Of a stretch of 43,900 bases of DNA, positions 1 through 8,463 are shown piece by piece. Made by a program: the position numbers and the translations under genes. Source of the DNA: Terriglobia bacterium (GTDB taxonomy: Bacteria > Acidobacteriota > Terriglobia > Bryobacterales > Bryobacteraceae); the NCBI GenBank assembly GCA_021325175.1, contig JAJPHS010000109.1:1-43900 (forward strand). The letters are read 5' to 3'. Positions within the stretch are counted from its first letter, which is position 1. Each line of letters starts with the position of its first letter. Below the pieces are notes generated by a model. The model was given only the letters and a program-made list of their open reading frames with translations. It did no database searches and was not told the origin of the DNA.

Positions 1-957
1 AGCCAATTGAACCGGGTTCGTTCGGAAATCGGAAAAATCATCGTCGGCCAGCAGGATGTGGTCGATGGCGTTCTCATTTGCCTGCTGGCCGGCGGGCACG
101 TCCTGCTTGAAGGCGTCCCGGGGCTGGGAAAAACGACCCTGTTGCGCACGCTTTCGCGCGTGCTGCACCTCAAATATTCGCGAATCCAGTTCACTCCGGA
201 CCTCATGCCGGCCGATATCGTCGGCAGCATGATTATCGATACCGATAGCGGCTCGAAATCGCTGCGCTTCCAGCCCGGCCCGATTTTCGCGCATCTCGTG
301 CTGGCCGACGAAATTAATCGCGCGACGCCCAAAACGCAATCCGCGCTGCTCGAAGCGATGCAGGAACACACCGTCACCAGCGGCACCGCCACGCACGAGC
401 TGGAAGCGCCTTTTCTGGTCATGGCGACCCAGAATCCGATCGAAATGGAAGGCACGTATCCCTTGCCGGAAGCGCAGCTTGACCGGTTTTTGATGAAGAT
501 CCTGGTGCGATACCCCTCGCGCAGCGACCTGAACACCATCGTCGAGCGCACGATCCAGCGCGACGACATCAGCGTCGAGCCGGTGCTTGACCGGGACGAG
601 ATTCTCGGCCTGCGCGACGTATGCCATCACGTTCTGGTCGCGCCGCACGTGCAGGAACACGCCATCGATCTGGTGATGGCGACGCAGCCGGGCGCGCCGC
701 AGGCCCATGAGATGGCCAACAAGTTCGTGCGCTATGGAAGCTCGCCGCGCGGGGCGCAGGCGCTGGTTGAATGCGGCCGGGTGCTGGCGCTGATGAAGGG
801 ACGCCTGCATCTTTCAACGGAAGATATCGATGCGGTGGCGCCCGCCGTCCTGCGCCATCGCATCATCTTGAATTTCGACGCTCACGCCGAGGGGCAGACT
901 CCGGAAACCATCCTTGCCAGGATCATTCCCAGCGCCGGCGTAGCAGCGGTGCGGTAA
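1..957 (+). CDS. MoxR-family AAA+ ATPase, 5' end cut by the window
   Basis: MoxR proteins are AAA+ chaperone-like ATPases that act with von Willebrand A (VWA) proteins in maturing or activating complexes. Counting from the TTG at base 7, a Walker A GVPGLGKT lies at residues 36-43. A Walker B/DEINRA stretch is near residue 100, followed by the MoxR sequence TPKTQSALLEAMQE and an arginine-finger region (LPEAQLDRF). The frame is open to base 1 and MoxR proteins usually have 10-25 residues before this point, so the true start probably lies upstream and the TTG at 7 is likely internal. It is the first visible gene of a four-gene operon. The next gene starts one base after its stop, which is the usual MoxR-DUF58-VWA order. 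Confidence 0.93.
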   Translation, partial: SQLNRVRSEIGKIIVGQQDVVDGVLICLLAGGHVLLEGVPGLGKTTLLRTLSRVLHLKYSRIQFTPDLMPADIVGSMIIDTDSGSKSLRFQPGPIFAHLVLADEINRATPKTQSALLEAMQEHTVTSGTATHELEAPFLVMATQNPIEMEGTYPLPEAQLDRFLMKILVRYPSRSDLNTIVERTIQRDDISVEPVLDRDEILGLRDVCHHVLVAPHVQEHAIDLVMATQPGAPQAHEMANKFVRYGSSPRGAQALVECGRVLALMKGRLHLSTEDIDAVAPAVLRHRIILNFDAHAEGQTPETILARIIPSAGVAAVR

Positions 958-958
958 C

Positions 959-1840
959 GTGGCCGGCCAGCTTCTTGAAACCGCCCTGCTTGAAAAGCTC
1001 GAGCGGCTGACGATTCATTGGCAGAAATCGCTGCCCGGACTGGTCGGCGGCCATAACACGTCGCGATTCGCCGGACCGGGCCAGGAGTTTCTCGACCATC
1101 GCCATTTCCATCACGGCGACGATCTCCGCGCCGTCAACTGGCGGGTTTTTCTGCGCCTGGAAAAGTTGTTTTTGAAGATGTTCCAGCTTGAGCCGCGCAT
1201 CCCGGTCCGGCTGCTGTTCGACACCAGCGATTCGATGAAAACCGGAAATCCGCCCAAGTTCGACTACGCGCGCCAGCTTGCCGGGGCGCTGTGCTATGTC
1301 GGCCTGGTGCGCCTGGATTCGATCTGCCTTCAGCCGTTTGCGAACAAGCTCGGAGACGCGTTCGTGGCCAGCGGCGGCCGGCACCGGTTTCAGCCCGCGG
1401 TGAATTTCCTGAGCGCGGTGAAGACCGGCGGCCGGACCAGCTTCTTCGATGTCGCGCGCGATTTCGTCTCCAATTATCCGCAGCGCGGCCTGGTCATCGT
1501 CATCTCCGATTTTTTAGACGACGGCGACTGCGAAAAACCGCTGCAATATCTCTCCGATTTCGGCCATGAGCTGATCCTGGTTCACGTCTGGTCGCCGGAA
1601 GATCGCGAGCCGCCGTGGGAGGGCGAGCTTGAACTGGAAGACGCCGAAACCGGCCAGCACGTGGAATTGTCGTTCGACGCGGAAGCGCGCCGTATATATA
1701 CCCAGGCGTTCGACGATTACGCGCAATCCCTGCGGCGGGTCGCCTTGCGCAACAATGGCCGTTACGTAGGCGTGCCGAGCAACGTCCCAGTGGATGAGGC
1801 GATTTTCGGTCCCCTGGTCCGCGCCGGAGCGTTAGAATGA
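959..1840 (+). CDS. DUF58 / VWA-like protein
   Basis: This 293-residue protein has the DUF58 family hallmark (GDDLRAVNWR near residues 57-66) and then a VWA-like fold with an intact MIDAS DTSDS at residues 88-92. DUF58 proteins are the standard partner of MoxR ATPases. Their exact role is unknown, though the pair is thought to act on metal-binding VWA proteins. The GTG start lies one base after the moxR stop, which implies translational coupling. No signal peptide or transmembrane segment is visible, so a cytoplasmic location is inferred. The family assignment is secure, but no specific function can be given. Confidence 0.92.
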   Translation: MAGQLLETALLEKLERLTIHWQKSLPGLVGGHNTSRFAGPGQEFLDHRHFHHGDDLRAVNWRVFLRLEKLFLKMFQLEPRIPVRLLFDTSDSMKTGNPPKFDYARQLAGALCYVGLVRLDSICLQPFANKLGDAFVASGGRHRFQPAVNFLSAVKTGGRTSFFDVARDFVSNYPQRGLVIVISDFLDDGDCEKPLQYLSDFGHELILVHVWSPEDREPPWEGELELEDAETGQHVELSFDAEARRIYTQAFDDYAQSLRRVALRNNGRYVGVPSNVPVDEAIFGPLVRAGALE

Positions 1841-1882
1841 ACCGGTAACCTCGGCCCGGGGCTTGCGTTGCCGGAATCATCG

Positions 1883-3793
1883 ATGTCGTTGCTCAATCTC
1901 AGTTTCGGCGAACTGCTCGGCCTTGCCGGCGCGATCTCGGCGGGCATCATCGCGCTTTATCTGCTGGACCGCTCCAAGCGCCGCCAACTGGTCGCGACCC
2001 TGCGCTTTTGGACACAGGCCGATGTCCGCACCGAGCTGAAGCATCGCCGCCGGATCCAGCAGCCCTGGAGTCTGCTGCTGCAAATCCTCAGCATCCTTCT
2101 TCTGCTTCTGGCGATCGCCGGACCGCATTTCGGCGGCGACGAATCTGCGTTCCGGGATCACGTGGTGCTGCTGGATACCTCGGCGTGGATGGGGGCGCGG
2201 ACCCGCACCGGCACGCTCATGGACGAGGCGCGCGCCGCGGCCCGCGCGTACATAAAGTCGCTGCCCCTCCGGGATCGCGTGATGATCGTTCGCGCCGACG
2301 CCCTTGCGACGCCGGTCACGCCGTTTGAAGCCAACCGGGTTGCGCTCGAACAGGCGATCCGCGAATCTCAGCCGGGCGCTTCGGCTCTGAATCTGGAACA
2401 GGCGATCGAGTTCGCCCAGCGCGCCCAGCGTCTGCAATCGCAGCGCGCCGGCGAGATCGTCTACGCGGGCGCTGCGCGCGTGCCCGAGCAAGAATCCGCA
2501 CCGGTGCAGGCGCCGTCGAATCTGCGCGTGCTCGCGGTAAATGCGCCGCAGGAAAACGCCGGGTTGCGAAAAATCGGCCTGCGCCGCTCGCCGGCCGACC
2601 CGGATACCTGGAACATTTTCGTCTCGGTGAAAAATTACGGATTACGGCCGCATGACGTCCAGCTTGCGTTGCAATTCGGCGGCGCGCCGGCCGGTTCGAA
2701 AGCGATGACGCTCCAGCCCGGCGCCGAAGAGCAGGCGACGTTCGAGTATAAAACCAAGGTCGCCGGTTATCTGGAAGCGCGCCTGCTGCCCGAAGACTCC
2801 TTTCCCCAGGACAACCGCGCGGTGATCGAGCTGCCCGCGCGCCAGGCGCTGCGCGTCGTTGTGTATTCGGCGGAGCCGCGGATGCTTCGCGCGCTGATCG
2901 CCTCCAATCCGCAGGTCAGCGCGACATTTGAGCCGCCGGAGCGGTTCGACCCTCAGACCAAAGCCGATATCGTCGTGCTGGACCGCTTTATTCCTCCCGC
3001 GCGCCCGCGCGCCGATTCCATCTGGATCCAGCCTCCGGCCAGCGGCTCGCCCATTCCGGTTCGCGAGACCAAAACCGGGATCACGCTGGAGCATTGGCGG
3101 CCGGAAACGCAGCTCGGCGCCGGTCTGCACACCAAAAACGCGCGGATCGATTCGGGCGAAATCCTGAGCGCCGCGCCCGGCGATATCGTCGTCGCCGACG
3201 CCGCGGGCGGGCCGCTGATCGTCGCCCGGCCCTCGACGCCCAAGATCGCCGTCATCGGATTCGAGCCGCTGCGCTCCTCGATGAAGTACGAGCTGGCGAC
3301 GCCGCTGCTGATGGGCAACCTGATGCGCTGGATGGCGCCGGAAACATTCCGGCGCTGGGATGTTCAGGCGGGCACGGTGGGCGCCGTCAACGTCACGCTC
3401 GATCAGGCCCCCGATCCATCCAGCGTCCGCGTGGTGACCGAGAACCAGCGCGCGCTGCCCTTTACCATCGAAGGCAACAGCCTTCGCTTCTTCGCGGGCT
3501 CGCCGGGAACGGTTCGCGTCCTGACCGGCGATCGTGAAACGGTCTACTCGCTCACGCTGCCCGACGTCGGCGACACGGCCTGGAAGCCGCCGGCCAACGT
3601 ACGCCGTGGAATCCCGCGCGCGGCCGAGGCGAGCGACACCGGAATTGACGCATGGCCCTGGCTGGCTCTTTTCGGCGGAATCGGTCTGTTCATCGACTGG
3701 CTGCTGTTCGGGCGAAGCCGGGCGCTGCGGCTTCGCGCCGCGCGCATCGCCGCCGGCGCGGCGCGCTTGAACGCCTGGAGAAAAGCCTCATGA
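1883..3793 (+). CDS. BatA-like membrane protein with degenerate VWA domain
   Basis: The N-terminus (about residues 1-75) is an aerotolerance-type BatA region with two transmembrane helices around a basic loop (LLDRSKRRQL). A VWA-like domain follows, and its metal site reads DTSAW at residues 98-102, so the last MIDAS serine is tryptophan and metal binding is doubtful. The middle section resembles beta-sandwich repeats. A final helix (WPWLALFGGIGLFIDWLLF) is near the C-terminus. The ATG at 1883 is preferred to the in-frame TTG at 1868 because family members begin with a sequence like LLNLSFGELLG. It lies 42 bases after the DUF58 gene, and its stop overlaps the next start as ATGA. Probably an inner-membrane scaffold with a periplasmic domain. 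Confidence 0.85.
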   Translation: MSLLNLSFGELLGLAGAISAGIIALYLLDRSKRRQLVATLRFWTQADVRTELKHRRRIQQPWSLLLQILSILLLLLAIAGPHFGGDESAFRDHVVLLDTSAWMGARTRTGTLMDEARAAARAYIKSLPLRDRVMIVRADALATPVTPFEANRVALEQAIRESQPGASALNLEQAIEFAQRAQRLQSQRAGEIVYAGAARVPEQESAPVQAPSNLRVLAVNAPQENAGLRKIGLRRSPADPDTWNIFVSVKNYGLRPHDVQLALQFGGAPAGSKAMTLQPGAEEQATFEYKTKVAGYLEARLLPEDSFPQDNRAVIELPARQALRVVVYSAEPRMLRALIASNPQVSATFEPPERFDPQTKADIVVLDRFIPPARPRADSIWIQPPASGSPIPVRETKTGITLEHWRPETQLGAGLHTKNARIDSGEILSAAPGDIVVADAAGGPLIVARPSTPKIAVIGFEPLRSSMKYELATPLLMGNLMRWMAPETFRRWDVQAGTVGAVNVTLDQAPDPSSVRVVTENQRALPFTIEGNSLRFFAGSPGTVRVLTGDRETVYSLTLPDVGDTAWKPPANVRRGIPRAAEASDTGIDAWPWLALFGGIGLFIDWLLFGRSRALRLRAARIAAGAARLNAWRKAS

Positions 3794-6279
3794 CCTTCGA
3801 ACGGACCTGGGTTCTCGCTGTTGCCTGGCTGCCGCTGGTCTGGATGCTGCTCGAATGGCGGCGCACCACGCGGCGATTCGGCCTTGCGCTCAAAGCTCTC
3901 TCTTTTGTCGCGATTCTGCTCGCGCTCGCCGAGCCGCGCCTCAACGTCTTTGAAACAAAAGTCGCCGTGGCTGTTTTAGTGGATACTTCGGCCAGCGTCA
4001 CGCCCGCCGATCTCGAACACGCCTCGCGCATCGCCTCCAATCTCGCAAGCGAGCGCGGCCGCCACTGGATGCGCGTCATCCCCTTCGCCCGCTCCACGCG
4101 CCCCCTCGGCCGCAACGAGGATCAGAAGCCGTGGAAGTTTCTTCCCACCGCCGGAGAAAACGGCCGCGCCACCGACCTCGAAGCCGCTATCCGCGAAGCC
4201 GCCGCCGCTCTTCCCGACGGCATGGTCCCGCGGATCGTGTTGATCTCCGACGGCAAGCAGAACAAGGGCAGTGCCGCGCGGGCGGCCTGGCAGGCTCAGC
4301 AGCTTGGGATCCCGATCGATACCTACGCGCTCGCCGGGCGTCCGCAGCCGGCCATGCGCCTGGAATCCATCAGCCTGCCTTCGATCGCCTTCACCGGCGA
4401 ACAATTTCCCATCGACGCCGTGATCTCCACGCCGAAAGCGGGACCCGGCGAAGTGGAGCTCGCCGCCGAAGGCCGCACGCTTGGGAAAAGCCAGGTGCAG
4501 CTCGCCGCCGGCGAAAATTCGCTGCGCCTGCACGCCAGCTTGAACACGCCGGGCGCACTCGATCTGGCGATCTCGGTGCGCGGAGAAAGCGCCGATCAAG
4601 GCGAAGTGCATTTCGATCAGGCTGTGATGCTTCGCAAACCCAAAGTTCTCTACGTCAGCGGCGACGCGCCGGGCGCGAACTCGCATCTCAGCTCGACGCT
4701 GGAGGCCGCGCAATTCAGCGTCGATCGCGCCGAAGCGTTCAGCGCGGGCAATCTCGCCGATTATCAGCTCATCATTTTCGACAATTGGGATCTGGAGAGC
4801 ATCCCCGCCGCGCGCAAGGCGGAGCTCGAAACGTACGTGAAGCAAGGCGGCGGCCTTCTGGTGATCGGCGGCGAGCGCAACGTTTACGTCGAGGATAAAG
4901 CCAAAATCGAGGACCCGCTCGATCGCACTCTGCCCGCCAAGCTCGCTCCGCCGCGCTCGCCCGAGGGGACCGCGGTGGTGCTCATCATCGATAAGTCCTC
5001 GTCGATGGAGGGCCGTAAAATCGAGCTGGCGCGCCTGGCCGCGATCGGCGTGGTCGATAATCTTCGGCCCATCGATCTGGTCGGCGTTCTCATCTTTGAT
5101 AATTCGTTCCAATGGGCCGTGCCGCTGCGCCGCGCCGAGGATCGGACTTTGATCAAGCGCCTGATTTCCGGCATCACGCCCGATGGCGGCACACAGATCG
5201 CGCCCGCGCTCAATGAGGCGTTTCGCAGAATCCAGCCGGCCAATGCTACCTACAAACACATCGTTCTTTTGACCGACGGAATTTCCGAGGAGGGCGACAG
5301 CCTGGACCTTTCACGGGAGGCGCAAGCCAAGCGCGTCACCATTTCGACCGTCGGCCTTGGCCAGGACGTGAACCGGTCGTATCTGGAAAAAATCGCGCAG
5401 CTCGCCGGCGGCAAATCGTATTTCCTGAACGAGCCGGCCGGTCTCGAACAAATCCTGCTGCGCGACGTAATGGAGCACACCGGCAGCACCGCCATCGAAA
5501 AATCGGCGCTCACCGTGAAAGTCGCCAAGCCCGCCGAAATTCTGGACGGCGTCGACATGAGCGGTGTGCCGCCCCTCAAAGGCTACGTCAAATTTACGCC
5601 CAAGCCGAGCGCCGACACGATTCTGGAGATCGATCGCGATCCGCTGCTGAGCGTGTGGCAATACGGATTGGGCCGCTCCGCCGTTTTCACCTCCGACGCG
5701 AAAGCCCGCTGGGCCGCCGATTGGATCACCTGGAGAGGCTACGACAAATTCTGGGCCAATCTCACGCGCGATCTTCTCCCGCACGCGCAAGCCGGCGAGG
5801 CCACGGTGGAATATGACAGCGCCAATGGCGAGTTGGTGGTCGATTATCGCCTGGGCCGCAACGTCGAAGAGCCCGCCACAATTCCCGAGATTTTCGTTTT
5901 CGGCCCCGATAACTTCCAGCGCCCGATTCCGGTGAAGAAAATCGCCGACGGCACCTTCCGTGGCCGCCTTCCTATCGGCCAGCGGGAGGGCCTGTTCCGC
6001 GTCCGCCCGCTCGCCGAATCGCGGGCCTTCCCGGAAGCCGGCCTCTATCGTCCCGAAGCCGAGCTTGCCGACTACGGCTCCGATCCCGCGCTGTTGAAAC
6101 AGGTCTCCGAATTCACCGGCGGCCGCTTCCAGCCGAGTCCCAAAGCCGTCTTCGACGCCGGCAATCGCAGCATCCCCTCCACCATGCAGCTCTGGCCCGG
6201 ATTCCTCGCGCTGGCAATCCTCTTAAATCTCGCCGAACTGATCATGCGCAAATGGAAAGGCGTCCTTGGCCGGTCTTAG
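3790..6279 (+). CDS. Membrane protein with two VWA domains and a GATase1-like domain
   Basis: This 829-residue protein starts at the ATG inside the ATGA overlap with the previous gene. Two N-terminal transmembrane helices (about residues 7-23 and 32-48) are followed by a first VWA domain with MIDAS DTSAS at 65-69. A class I glutamine-amidotransferase-like fold covers about 320-370 (GGGLLVIGGERN); no catalytic cysteine is seen at the usual site. A second VWA domain has MIDAS DKSSS at 401-405. A last helix (WPGFLALAILLNLAELIM) is near the C-terminus. It closes the MoxR-DUF58-BatA operon and is probably the large periplasm-facing partner. Function is inferred only from domains. It converges with the histidine kinase gene 19 bases away. 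Confidence 0.87.
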   Translation: MTFERTWVLAVAWLPLVWMLLEWRRTTRRFGLALKALSFVAILLALAEPRLNVFETKVAVAVLVDTSASVTPADLEHASRIASNLASERGRHWMRVIPFARSTRPLGRNEDQKPWKFLPTAGENGRATDLEAAIREAAAALPDGMVPRIVLISDGKQNKGSAARAAWQAQQLGIPIDTYALAGRPQPAMRLESISLPSIAFTGEQFPIDAVISTPKAGPGEVELAAEGRTLGKSQVQLAAGENSLRLHASLNTPGALDLAISVRGESADQGEVHFDQAVMLRKPKVLYVSGDAPGANSHLSSTLEAAQFSVDRAEAFSAGNLADYQLIIFDNWDLESIPAARKAELETYVKQGGGLLVIGGERNVYVEDKAKIEDPLDRTLPAKLAPPRSPEGTAVVLIIDKSSSMEGRKIELARLAAIGVVDNLRPIDLVGVLIFDNSFQWAVPLRRAEDRTLIKRLISGITPDGGTQIAPALNEAFRRIQPANATYKHIVLLTDGISEEGDSLDLSREAQAKRVTISTVGLGQDVNRSYLEKIAQLAGGKSYFLNEPAGLEQILLRDVMEHTGSTAIEKSALTVKVAKPAEILDGVDMSGVPPLKGYVKFTPKPSADTILEIDRDPLLSVWQYGLGRSAVFTSDAKARWAADWITWRGYDKFWANLTRDLLPHAQAGEATVEYDSANGELVVDYRLGRNVEEPATIPEIFVFGPDNFQRPIPVKKIADGTFRGRLPIGQREGLFRVRPLAESRAFPEAGLYRPEAELADYGSDPALLKQVSEFTGGRFQPSPKAVFDAGNRSIPSTMQLWPGFLALAILLNLAELIMRKWKGVLGRS

Positions 6280-6298
6280 CGCCTGCATCTTTGGATAT

Positions 6299-6949
6299 CT
6301 ACGCGTGCGCCGCGCGGGCGGCGAAGGCGGGAATCGTAATGATGAACCTGGCGCCGCCTTCGGGCCGGTTCAATGCCCGAACGAATCCGTCTTCCTGCCG
6401 GACGATGCTATCGACGATGTGCAGTCCCAATCCGGACCCGCGCGTGGAAACGTGAGGCTTGAAAATATAGGGCATAATCTCCGGCGCGATCCCCGGGCCG
6501 TCGTCTTCAACAACAATCTCAATCTCCGTCTCGCGCCGCCGCGCGCCAACGCGAATGGTTCCTCCCTCCGGCATCGCGCGCACGGCGTTGGAGAAAAGAT
6601 TGATCAGCACGCGCTCCCAGCCCCAGATCCGGCGCAGTTCAATGCCCGCGTCAATCTCGGTGGCGAAGGAAATTTTCGGACCGCGCCCGCCGATGAGCGA
6701 ATCCTGAACAAAAGATATGGCGTTGGCGAGCACGGTTTCGAGCGGCGCCGAAACGGGATCGGTGCGCTGGAGGCTCGCCGTGAGATTCTTTCCGCGCTCG
6801 ACGCTGCGAACGATGGCCGCCGATAGCGCCGCCCAGCGGGGGTCTGTCGAAAGCAGATCCGCCGCCTCCACCAACGTCTGGAACACGTTATTCAGATCGT
6901 GAATCAGACAAGGCAGAGTCAGGTCCGAATGTGGCGTATCCTCCGTCAC
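6299..6949 (-). CDS. Small histidine kinase with no sensor domain
   Basis: This 216-residue protein has only the catalytic core of a two-component kinase: an H-box with HDLNN at residues 17-21, an N-box (INLFSNAVRAM, about 116-126), a G1 box EDDGPGI at 148-154 and a G2 box GSGLGL at 171-176. There is no transmembrane segment, PAS or GAF domain, so it should be cytoplasmic and must get its signal from a partner. The GTG start overlaps the aroA stop as GTGA, so its translation is coupled to aroA. No response regulator is encoded nearby. The family is clear; the signal and target are unknown. Confidence 0.88.
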   Translation of the reverse strand: MTEDTPHSDLTLPCLIHDLNNVFQTLVEAADLLSTDPRWAALSAAIVRSVERGKNLTASLQRTDPVSAPLETVLANAISFVQDSLIGGRGPKISFATEIDAGIELRRIWGWERVLINLFSNAVRAMPEGGTIRVGARRRETEIEIVVEDDGPGIAPEIMPYIFKPHVSTRGSGLGLHIVDSIVRQEDGFVRALNRPEGGARFIITIPAFAARAAHA

Positions 6950-8214
6950 GGGGTGATGTGTCGCAGTGTACTAAAAAATTCAGGAAAAGAAACGGCGGCG
7001 GCTTCCGAGCCTTGAATGATCGATGGCGCATCGGCGGCGAGCGCGGCGATCGAGAAGGCCATGGCGATGCGATGATCGCCTTCCGGATCGATCTCGGCGG
7101 CGTGGAAGCGCTGTTTGCCCGGAACGGTGAAGCCGTCGGGCGCCGTTTCGACGCGAACCCCCATGCGCCGCAGATTTTTTTCGATGGCCGCGATGCGATC
7201 AGTCTCCTTCACGCGCAACTCGCCCGCGTCGCGGACGATTAAACCGTTGTCGCTCGCCGCTCCCAGGATCGCCAGCGCGGGAATTTCATCGATCAAAGCC
7301 GCGGTCATCGCGCCCTCGATGACGCCTCCGGAGATTTTCGAGGAGCGCACGCGCAGATCGCCGATCAGCTCGCCGCCGGTCTGCCGCACATCCACAATTT
7401 TGATCGACGCGCCCATCGACGCCAGAAAATCGAGCAGCGCCGATCGCGTCGGATTCATGCCCACCGCGTGAATCAGCAGATTCGATTCCGGAAGCAGCAG
7501 CGCCGCGACCAGGAAGAACGCGGCGGAGCTGAGATCGCCGGGAATAATCTCATCGCGCCCCTGGAGCCGCGCGCCCTGGCGAAGCGTGATCACGCCGCGC
7601 ACGCTTTCGATATCGGCGCCGAACTCGCGCAACGCAATTTCGGTGTGATCCCGCGTGCGCACCGGCTCGCGCACGATGGTGTCGCCTTTGGCGAACAATC
7701 CGGCAAGCAGCACGCAGCTCTTCACCTGCGCGCTGGCGACCGGTAGCGTGTAGTCGATCCCGTGCAGCGTGCGCCCGTGGATCGTCAGCGGCGGAAATTT
7801 TCCGTCTCGCGCTTCAATCGAAGCCCCCATCTGCGAAAGAGGCGCGATGATGCGCTGCATCGGCCGGCGGGAAAGCGATTCGTCGCCGCCGATACGGGAA
7901 GTAAACGGCTGCGCGGCCAGAATGCCGCTCAACATGCGAATCGTCGAGCCGGAATTTCCGGCATCGAGCGGCGCCGGCTCGCGCAAGGCGCCGCCCTCGA
8001 TCACCACCTTGCCGTCGCGCCGCTCGATTTTCGCGCCCAGCGCTGCCATGCAGCCGAGCGTGGACTGGCAATCGGCCCCGGTCGAGTAATTTTCAAGTGT
8101 AGTGACGCCCTCGGCAATCGCGCCAATCATGGCGTAGCGGTGCGAAATTGACTTATCGCCCGGCGGAGTGACGACGCCCTCGACGCCGCGCGCCGGGGAA
8201 ATTTTTTCTGGCAT
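6946..8214 (-). CDS. aroA: 3-phosphoshikimate 1-carboxyvinyltransferase (EPSP synthase), class II type
   Basis: AroA catalyses the sixth shikimate-pathway step: phosphoenolpyruvate plus shikimate-3-phosphate gives EPSP, toward chorismate and aromatic amino acids. The protein is 422 residues, normal for the family, with PGDKSISHR at 18-26, DAGNSGST at 84-91 and GDESLSRRPM at 110-119. The four motifs used to define class II enzymes are all present: GDKS, SAQVK (161-165), RDHTE (188-192) and NPTR (254-257). The ATG at 8214 has no Shine-Dalgarno sequence but has a -10-like TACACT eight bases upstream. It heads a two-gene unit with the histidine kinase. Confidence 0.97.
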   Translation of the reverse strand: MPEKISPARGVEGVVTPPGDKSISHRYAMIGAIAEGVTTLENYSTGADCQSTLGCMAALGAKIERRDGKVVIEGGALREPAPLDAGNSGSTIRMLSGILAAQPFTSRIGGDESLSRRPMQRIIAPLSQMGASIEARDGKFPPLTIHGRTLHGIDYTLPVASAQVKSCVLLAGLFAKGDTIVREPVRTRDHTEIALREFGADIESVRGVITLRQGARLQGRDEIIPGDLSSAAFFLVAALLLPESNLLIHAVGMNPTRSALLDFLASMGASIKIVDVRQTGGELIGDLRVRSSKISGGVIEGAMTAALIDEIPALAILGAASDNGLIVRDAGELRVKETDRIAAIEKNLRRMGVRVETAPDGFTVPGKQRFHAAEIDPEGDHRIAMAFSIAALAADAPSIIQGSEAAAVSFPEFFSTLRHITP

Positions 8215-8222
8215 GAAGTATC

Positions 8223-8228
8223 AGTGTA
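8223..8228 (-). promoter_or_regulatory. -10-like element for aroA
   Basis: TACACT on the minus strand ends eight bases before the aroA ATG, and no Shine-Dalgarno sequence lies between. If used, transcription would begin at or very near the start codon (a leaderless mRNA). No convincing -35 was found. This rests on spacing and its recurrence at other operon heads in the window. Confidence 0.4.
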
Positions 8229-8292
8229 GAGCAGATCCGCCGTTCCGATTCGGGAATTTTCTTTGGCACTCGAAGTGCTCACGTTAATAGTG

Positions 8293-8463
8293 ATGACTAT
8301 TTCGGCACACGTGAATGAGGAAATCCTGGGACTTTACCTGCTCGGCGATCTTTCGGTAAACGGAGCCGTGGCAGTGGACGAGCACCTGGCGTGGTGCGCC
8401 CGCTGCAATCGTAAGCTGCCGCGGGTGAAAGAAGTCCTGGAAGCGCTGCGGCAGTGCAGTTAG
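8293..8463 (+). CDS. Small HC2-type zinc-finger protein
   Basis: This 56-residue protein carries an H-x3-C-x2-C motif (HLAWCARC), the signature of anti-sigma-factor zinc fingers of the zf-HC2 kind. Its helical context (EEILGLYLLGDL and VDEHLAWC) also fits that family. There is no transmembrane segment and no neighbouring sigma factor, so it cannot be called an anti-sigma factor from context. The ATG at 8293 is preferred to an in-frame TTG at 8263 because homologous finger domains begin shortly before the EEIL-like helix. Its TAG overlaps the TAA of the convergent glycosyltransferase gene. Confidence 0.62.
   Translation: MTISAHVNEEILGLYLLGDLSVNGAVAVDEHLAWCARCNRKLPRVKEVLEALRQCS

Noticed and set aside
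3976-5259. 427-codon frame antisense to the large VWA protein gene
   Set aside because: It is a shadow of codon bias in high-GC DNA. The protein lacks any domain pattern, while the plus-strand protein has clear VWA motifs.
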